Assembly: GCA_002633005.1 (NCBI GenBank) | Contig: NMRA01000559.1 | Coordinates: 1 to 64,000 of the forward strand | Direction of reading: 5' to 3' | DNA length: 64,000 nt | DNA from: Phoronis australis | Lineage: Eukaryota; Phoronida; Phoronidae | In this document: piece after piece, positions 58,401 to 64,000 of the stretch | Numbering within the stretch: the first letter of the stretch is position 1 | Layout of the letters: every line of letters begins with the position of its first letter | Notes under the pieces: generated by a model | The model's input: the letters and a program-made list of their open reading frames with translations, nothing else | Told to the model about the DNA's origin: nothing | The model's database searches: none | Position numbers and translations under genes: made by a program

Positions 58401-61400
58401 CAATTTTCCAAAGAAGTAGAAACACTATAAATGCGAGAAGAAGCTAAACAGCAAAACTAAAACTGGCTTTGAAAATCCCGTTGCATTTTTAGCAACCCTC
58501 ACGCAAGCAAGTAATTGAGACCAGTGTTACGACAGTAAAAGCAAAATTCAAATGATAAGTAAGTTTCTTTTACAGGAGGCAGGCTCATAGAAGCTTCAAC
58601 TAAAAATGAATGCCAAAAAAAGACCACTCACTTGGTATTGCTTGGTCTTCGTTGACTACTACGATGTCAGTGTAACCCTTAGCTTTACACTGAGGTATGA
58701 TTTTTTTAAGGTCCAGTCCGCGTCTATAGTAGTAGTCAGCGTTTGGAATGACCCGCTTCAGCTCACGACAGAAATACTTGGTTCTCTGGAAATGAATTAG
58801 ATTACCAAATGACCCAGAAGTACAAAGGAACAGTTATTACAATTACCGCTGAAATTGGAGTCTTCCTTATTTTCAAAGGCACATTACATTGCAGTGCATG
58901 CTGAAATTTCTATCCAATGTTTACTTACTAACGACTGTATGATCTAAAACAATCATGTTCACAACAAAGCAAAACTTCCTTAATACCGGTTTCACTTTTG
59001 TCGACAAAATTACACATCATCACCAAAGTCCGTCCTAAATGGAATGTTTTTTCTTATTCAGCACCAGTAGTCTTCCTGCGAAAACAAGACTTTGGAAGGT
59101 ACCTACACTATTCTTAACCTTACAGAATCCTAAAATATCAGACAGTTGCTTTATTTGTCAGCGCTATTCGGCATTACTTAGTCCACTAGAGATACACAAT
59201 CCTACAACTGTACAAGCCGACCCAGACATGTCGCTACTGGGATGTGGGTTCTCTATGGCTAGCGACTTTGTTTCGTTACAGCCATCCAAAAGAATATGTC
59301 TCTGGGAAATGACAAAGATCCAATACACGTAGTGACGTACAAAAAATAATTGTCACGTGGCAGTGGGGCAACATTTAATGGCAGGTTGAGAGGGGGTACA
59401 TCTACAGAGCAGATCGTCTGGATTTTGGAATGAGGAGAAATGCTGAATGCAGTCAAAAAATCTGTTAGTCTTTTTATGCAAATTCCCAATAGCAGATAGG
59501 GGGCAATTGGTTTCAGCAAATAATGCTACAACTTACACTTTTAGGTCTGTCACAGGTTGTTATTAGTATCTTTGGAGTTGTCTCCCTGTTGAAGTATGTT
59601 GACATTTCATCCTGTGCCTCGTCTTGTAAAACCTGGACACAAACAAAGCAAAGTCATGAAAAACCTCGTTTAATCACTTACCGTTGTTAAATGATAAGAA
59701 ATCATCGTGAATTATAATCAGCTGATGATAAACCTTGCTTGAAAAATTATATCTACCATTAATATAAATTCAACCATTAAATATGAATTCATAGAAATCA
59801 GCGTAACACATGTAACCAATGAGAAAGAATTATTAGTCATCTTTCGTGCAATTTGCTGGTCACATGACCACAGCATGTGACCTGTAGTTAAGTTGAAAAA
59901 CGTCTGTGTCCTGACCGGGACACAACGTGTTGTTTAAATGCTCCATGTTACATTAAACAGTCAATCACTACCTATACCAAAGACGCTTTTGCACCTAAGA
60001 TAGAGACAGTTTAATTATTAATTATACACTTCCGGAAATGGTCAGATATAACGTGCCCGAATTTTGAGAACCAGTTTTCTCTACTGAATAACAGGCATCA
60101 AACTGGTTCTCAAAATCCAGGACTCTTGAAAGACTGTTGCCTTTCTCATTGCAAACAATCTTTGGAGCCAGACATGAGGTGTAAACTAAACATTGATATG
60201 AGTTACATCAACTAGATTTCTATGCTGTAATTGTCAGGAATGTGTATTGGCATGGCACATGGAAACCCATTTGTTGATCAGCAAACATTATAGGCCCTTT
60301 CATATTGACTTAACTCCGGTATGAGCGGAGCATCGATGTAAACAGTGCAGTTAGCTGGACTATTCATACTGGCTTCGGTAGTTAATGACCATCGAAGTAA
60401 ACGGTAGGTGATGCTGTCGTCATTGAAGTTATCGCAACGTAGCGCTACATGCTAAGATTTTTTTCGATGTGACAATTTGGGAACATTTAGATGTTCTAAT
60501 TGACATTAAACTTATGTTTAAATCGATTGGTTATTATTAGAGCAAAATATAAGCCGCTATTAGTGACAGCACTACCCCGTAACTATTGACGATAACATTG
60601 GCATGCACCTGGCAATAACTTTGATTGTTAACCGTTCATACTGCACAGCAGCATCGACGCTGCACTGTTAAATCCACCTGTTAACTGCGATGTTAAGTGG
60701 AGCTGCTAACTGCGATGCAGGACCAAGTTAAGCATTCATACTGACCGCAACTCCCTTAACCATCGACGCGTTGACATTAGTATGAAAGGTCCTTCTAACA
60801 TATCAGGGTACTCAATGCTCCAAATATCAGCCCCATTCCCCTATGAAAATTGATTAAAAATCACGACAGTCCCCTCATCAGGCCTAAAAATTCCCTTCCA
60901 AATTACTCTCAGTGTTAGAATCAATTTTGAAAACCATCAGTTGTGGCAACTGGACACGTTACCAATGAGGAGAGGTGACCGGGGCAGTAGTTTTTCTCCC
61001 AATGAAAAAATTCCCCTTTCAGAAGGCACAGGCATCTTTCCCCTCAGGCAAGCGACGACCCTGACTAAGGGGCAGCAACAGCCCTACAACAATACCCAGC
61101 AGTGTACAAAGTAACTACCTCTTCATCATCGGCAGGCACCATTGTCTCATCTGGTATTCTCATACTGTCAATGGTCTTGGGGACTTTTTTAGGCGGAAGC
61201 TGGAAATGAAAAACTAAGAATAGATTTTGGTACATTTATAGCACGAACATCGCAATCAAAACACGACTTCAAATCTAGGGACTCTGTACAGAAGCCCTTT
61301 CAAGTTCACGCATATCCTTCTAGCGGTTGTTTTTTGTTCACTCAGAGAAAATGCATGACAGAATATCATAATATATCACATTCCACATTCTCAGACAATC

Positions 61401-62403
61401 TCAGAAACCGGTAAGTTATTGAAAATTTGCCTGCTTTCAAGGTTTCGTATCATTTCATTTCATCTGCGGCTCTTAGCACAGTACGACGAGGATCTGATAG
61501 AAATTAAAACCAGTATTAATTATGAAAATGAGTTTTATTTTAAATCAACCAGGATATCACAGAAACAACAAAAAAATTTTGTTTTCGAAATAATCAAGAA
61601 AGTCTAATTTTAACATTTTCCTGGGTTACTCAATCGTTTTTGATGTTACCTTTTTAGTAAAAAATAATGCAGATTCCTGGTTACCAAGGAAACGCATTGT
61701 CTGTGTTAACTGCCATTCCCCTGCCGTGTATTTACTATCCAGGGAACAATAGAAAGTGACGTTATCAGCCTGGAGAAAAGCCTGTATCCTGCTTCTGTAT
61801 TCACTTCCACAGAACAAACACGAATCTTGTGCACAACCTGAGTTCACAAGAGAGTAGGATATAACTTTCATTCAACATCAAAAAAAGATTGCTTTAACCT
61901 TCAAGACAGGAGAAAACGACAATACACAGGGCTCAGTGCTTAGCATGATGTCAACTCACTAAATACAACCTGGCAAGTTCCCAGATCGTCCAACGAGAAT
62001 TGAGGTCGCAAAACTTTGTTGGCAAGAGCAGAAAATTATACAAACGAGTTACCTGAAGTGAACAAAAGGTAAACTCAGCAAATGTAAGCCAGTTCACACT
62101 AAGATTTTAAGGAGAGCGGTTTTTTTCTTGTTCAAGCAGACAATCAGCGTGCTCGATGATGACCAATACCTCCCTTTCAGACTCAATATTTCGTGCACAG
62201 GCTCACCTACACGCAAACACGGGCTCTGTCAGTTTTTGCCAAACAAGTCCAATGAATGGGTGCTGAGATTGGTGAGGCAACCAGGGATTTTTACTAGGCT
62301 GCCACACAATAAGACGACGGGGATAAAACGAAACAACAGCACAACTCACTTCCTCTCCAGCTTCCTCAGCTTCTTTCCGTCTCTTCTTTTCCTTTAATTT
62401 CAC
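55321..62403 (-). CDS. RPF1: Ribosome production factor 1 (Brix domain), internal exons
   Basis: Exons on the minus strand: 62403-62350, 61199-61119, 59632-59537, 58785-58632, 58233-58151, 57297-57119, 55447-55321, all GT/AG and in phase (about 258 residues). It opens with the lysine-rich linker [13 protein letters not shown], then [18 protein letters not shown]. The Brix domain follows: [74 protein letters not shown] and [20 protein letters not shown], then [23 protein letters not shown]1 acts in the nucleolus in pre-60S assembly and 27S pre-rRNA processing. The N-terminal 70-80 residues lie beyond the window, and the last roughly 15 residues (usually MDTSRRxFxL) were not found. Reading past 55321 instead gives [10 protein letters not shown] then a stop at 55288. 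Confidence 0.93.
55711..55877 (+). mobile_element. tRNA-derived SINE, first of a head-to-tail pair
   Basis: A-box-like GTGGCCCAGTGGGTTGAG, B-box-like AGTTTCAAATCCCA, then the body GACCCTTCAGTGAAGTCTTT and AGCTCCTCAGCTCAG. It is the same family as 22580-22735 and lies in an RPF1 intron. Confidence 0.72.
55882..56040 (+). mobile_element. tRNA-derived SINE, second copy
   Basis: It has a degraded head, a B-box-like AGTTTCAAATCTCA and the shared body TAGACCCTTCAGAAAAGTCT then CTAGCTCCTCAGCTCAG. It immediately follows the first copy. Confidence 0.7.
57119..57297 (-). CDS. RPF1 exon: LNNFxTRLGH and sigma-like motif
   Basis: It encodes [20 protein letters not shown], then [20 protein letters not shown] and [10 protein letters not shown]. 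It is the most conserved part of the Brix domain, thought to bind RNA. Confidence 0.95.
58151..58233 (-). CDS. RPF1 exon: SHLPDGPT segment
   Basis: It completes the split Asn codon, then [20 protein letters not shown] and KLPKEIK, up to a GTAAGT donor. Confidence 0.93.
58632..58785 (-). CDS. RPF1 exon: [11 protein letters not shown] segment
   Basis: It encodes [20 protein letters not shown] then [20 protein letters not shown] and [10 protein letters not shown]. It ends with one base of a split asparagine codon. Confidence 0.93.
59537..59632 (-). CDS. RPF1 exon: start of Brix domain
   Basis: The donor is a consensus GTAAGT. Thirty-two codons include [20 protein letters not shown] and RPKS, the first strand of the Brix fold. 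Confidence 0.92.
60056..60118. repeat. 17-bp perfect inverted repeat
   Basis: ATTTTGAGAACCAGTTT is mirrored by AAACTGGTTCTCAAAAT across a short loop containing CTGAATAACAGGC. The loop and right arm recur in part at about 50468-50502, suggesting a dispersed hairpin element. Confidence 0.75.
60293..60792. mobile_element. Inverted-repeat MITE in RPF1 intron
   Basis: The left end GGCCCTTTCATATTGACTTA and the right end reverse-complemented GGACCTTTCATACTAATGTC form imperfect termini. Internal CATACTG/CATCGA motifs recur. No clear target duplication and no ORF. Confidence 0.55.
61119..61199 (-). CDS. RPF1 exon: PPKKVPKTI segment
   Basis: Twenty-seven codons begin [20 protein letters not shown] and end DDEE. 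They match the PPKxVPKTIxxxRxxDETxVxPxDEE signature before the Brix domain. Confidence 0.9.
62350..62403 (-). CDS. RPF1 exon: lysine-rich linker
   Basis: The acceptor is CTGTTTCAG-like and the donor GTGAGT. Eighteen codons, [18 protein letters not shown], phase 0 to phase 0. This is the charged helix that precedes the PPKxVPKTI motif. Confidence 0.82.
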
Positions 62404-62633
62404 CTGAAACAAGAAAATATACTTGCCCAGCTTATTTTGTACAATATTCTTATTGATGTCATCTAGATGACATATTTCACTCAATGTGTGATAAATTTGT
62501 ACGAGTTATCCAAAATATACATTTTTATCTCCAACGTTAATGTTTTCCACAAAATCAGAATGTGCGCTAATTTTTGCCACAGAATGTTCCCAAACATAAC
62601 CGCATGAATCTGACGTTATCGCAAGATGACAAT

Positions 62634-62981
62634 TACCGTAATCGTTCGGGTTAACGCCCTGGGCGGTTAAATTGGCGAACCCAAAAAATCGGGGGTGGGC
62701 GGTTAACCAGACATGGCAGGGCTCGACGCTATTAANCAATGTTATCATCGATCTTAATCTAAAAGATCGGGGATTGGCGTTTCCTATTAGCACAGGGCGG
62801 TAATCTCCAATCGTCAAAAGTAGGGGATGGGCGCTTAACCGAGAGGTGGGCGCTTAATTGGAAATCTTCAAAAATAGCAGGGGGGCGGTTAACCGAGCAG
62901 TGGGCGGTTAAATCGAAAATCCACCTAAAGTAGGGGTGGGCGGTTAACTGAGCATGGGCGTTAACCCGAACGATTACGGTA
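62634..62981. mobile_element. TACCGTAATCGTTCGGGTTAA inverted-repeat MITE
   Basis: Perfect termini: TACCGTAATCGTTCGGGTTA at the left, with its exact reverse complement at the right. The interior consists of repeats of GTGGGCGGTTAAACCG-like sequence and one undetermined base at 62736. Candidate target duplications are TA or ATT, depending on where the element is taken to end. Confidence 0.8.
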
Positions 62982-63858
62982 TTATAAATCTTTATGAAAT
63001 TTCCCATGCAAAGTATTTTTGCTATTTTCGGTGTTGTTCAACAATGAGTGTTGCTCCAAACCCACATTGCATTACATAAGACCACCTCAGGAAGTCAAAT
63101 GTAGCGAACAACACAAGGTTAAATACTATTTAAAGATTGTACATTGGTTACCAACTTCATCCACAATGATTATCTAATTCATCGCCACTGTTCAATGTTC
63201 ATAACCACTGTTCAATGCGCCTTAGGTATTTTCGTAAACTCAAAGTTACGAGTATGCCCCAAGGAGCAGTGGACAATCAGGACATCAGATCGAATTTTCG
63301 TCAACTAGAATTTCATGGCTGGGATTTAGTCTTTGCTCAAAATTGAAAATATCTTTGGGATTTTGTAATCTACATTTTTGCAAACTCAAGACATGTGTCT
63401 ACATTCTCTAGTAAATTATGGCTTACGTAGATGACTGTCTGTATAATCCAGGTTCGCGCTTGATGTACCCACTCTTACATCTGAGTTTGAGTCTGAACTC
63501 GAAATCTCTAGGGTTACTGGTCAGTGAACTACCTTTATATGTATGTGTATTACAGACAGTCCAATGCTAGACACTTAACTTGACACTAAGTCACATTTGG
63601 TGACTTGGGACTTTCACCAGGAGATATGATGTTATACTACCTGGCACAAGCAGTGTTGAAAGTGGCTAGTTGCCGATTTGGGCCACTGAATGAAGGACTG
63701 CTCAAAGAAAAATTTTGATTACCGCGGTAGTATTTGTTTGAGTTGGAAGGAATTAAAGAAATCGACGGCTTCCTAGTCCACAGGCGTCCTCAGCTTCTGA
63801 TCGTCCCCAACACACTATATAATACTACAAGGTTGACACTCCGTACTAGAAATTCTAT
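62982..63858. other. Anonymous sequence upstream of the visible RPF1 exons
   Basis: This should be an RPF1 intron. The N-terminal exon of RPF1 was looked for on the minus strand and not recognised. No repeat match was found. Confidence 0.4.
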
Positions 63859-63996
63859 GGGTGCTTCACTTCAGCCGTCTATAGCAAGCACAAAACTCAA
63901 TAAATTTACACAAAACAGAGGTTCAACAAACCATGAGGAATTGTTCTTTCTCCCTGTTTTGTGTAAATTTATCAAGTTTGTGTTTGTGAAGCACCC
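63859..63996. mobile_element. Foldback element
   Basis: Perfect outer arms GGGTGCTTCAC/GTGAAGCACCC, plus long inner arms AATAAATTTACACAAAACAG and CTGTTTTGTGTAAATTTATC. The sequence between the arms is short. It could fold into one large hairpin in DNA or RNA. Confidence 0.75.
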
Positions 63997-64000
63997 GTAG

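Noticed and set aside
61626-61871. 81-codon minus-strand ORF as an RPF1 exon
   Set aside because: The sequence has no RPF1 similarity, and the flanking exons (62403-62350 and 61199-61119) already join in phase without it.

Overview
This is a eukaryotic, intron-rich and repeat-rich nuclear segment, not a prokaryotic one. The genes are broken into short exons with GT/AG junctions, introns reach several kb, and there are tRNA-derived SINEs, LINE and Penelope-like remnants, several families of inverted-repeat elements, microsatellites, minisatellites and one 415-base assembly gap. The coding sequences look like a marine invertebrate deuterostome. Amphioxus (Branchiostoma) is my best guess, but a hemichordate or another invertebrate cannot be excluded from sequence alone.

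Three genes were reconstructed by joining exons in phase. (1) On the + strand, 34149-51771 encodes a complete nine-exon, 394-residue protein with the landmarks of the SABATH (Methyltransf_7) S-adenosylmethionine-dependent carboxyl/N-methyltransferase family, which is best known from land plants. A second copy lies just upstream: the 3' tip of its penultimate exon (1-30) and its last exon (580-803) are inside the window. The duplicated block includes about 2 kb of 3' flank (1 to about 2792, matching about 50989-54492). (2) On the - strand, between the two methyltransferase copies, 22878 down to 4338 holds a peroxisomal sarcosine oxidase (PIPOX)-like flavoenzyme gene. Seven exons were found; one exon, expected to carry the covalent-FAD cysteine region, was not. 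(3) On the - strand, 62403 down to 55321 holds seven internal exons of RPF1, a Brix-domain 60S ribosome-biogenesis factor. Its 5' end lies outside the window and its last short exon was not found.

Layout: 1-2792 is the end of methyltransferase copy 1 plus duplicated flank. 2793-4337 includes a decayed unrecognised reading frame. 4338-22878 is the sarcosine oxidase gene; its introns hold a 55-bp GC-rich minisatellite, palindromic TCCTATAGGA minisatellites, MITEs, a tandem duplication, a LINE fragment and a SINE. 23500-26200 is a gap-interrupted inverted-repeat DNA transposon flanked by a dispersed repeat. 26200-34148 is mostly anonymous, with a hAT-like element and one copy of a 1.2-1.5 kb GCGCCCAC-ended repeat. 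34149-51771 is methyltransferase copy 2, whose introns hold two more copies of that repeat, a Penelope-like fragment, two THAP-domain relics and MITEs. 51772-54492 is the second copy of the duplicated flank, interrupted by a Harbinger-like insertion. 55321-64000 is RPF1 with SINEs and foldback elements.

Nothing shows the three genes acting as one pathway. A SAM-dependent methyltransferase next to a flavin N-demethylating oxidase is suggestive, but it is only a hypothesis. The most interesting items are the animal SABATH-like gene pair, the insertion dated by its empty paralogous site, and the palindromic minisatellites.
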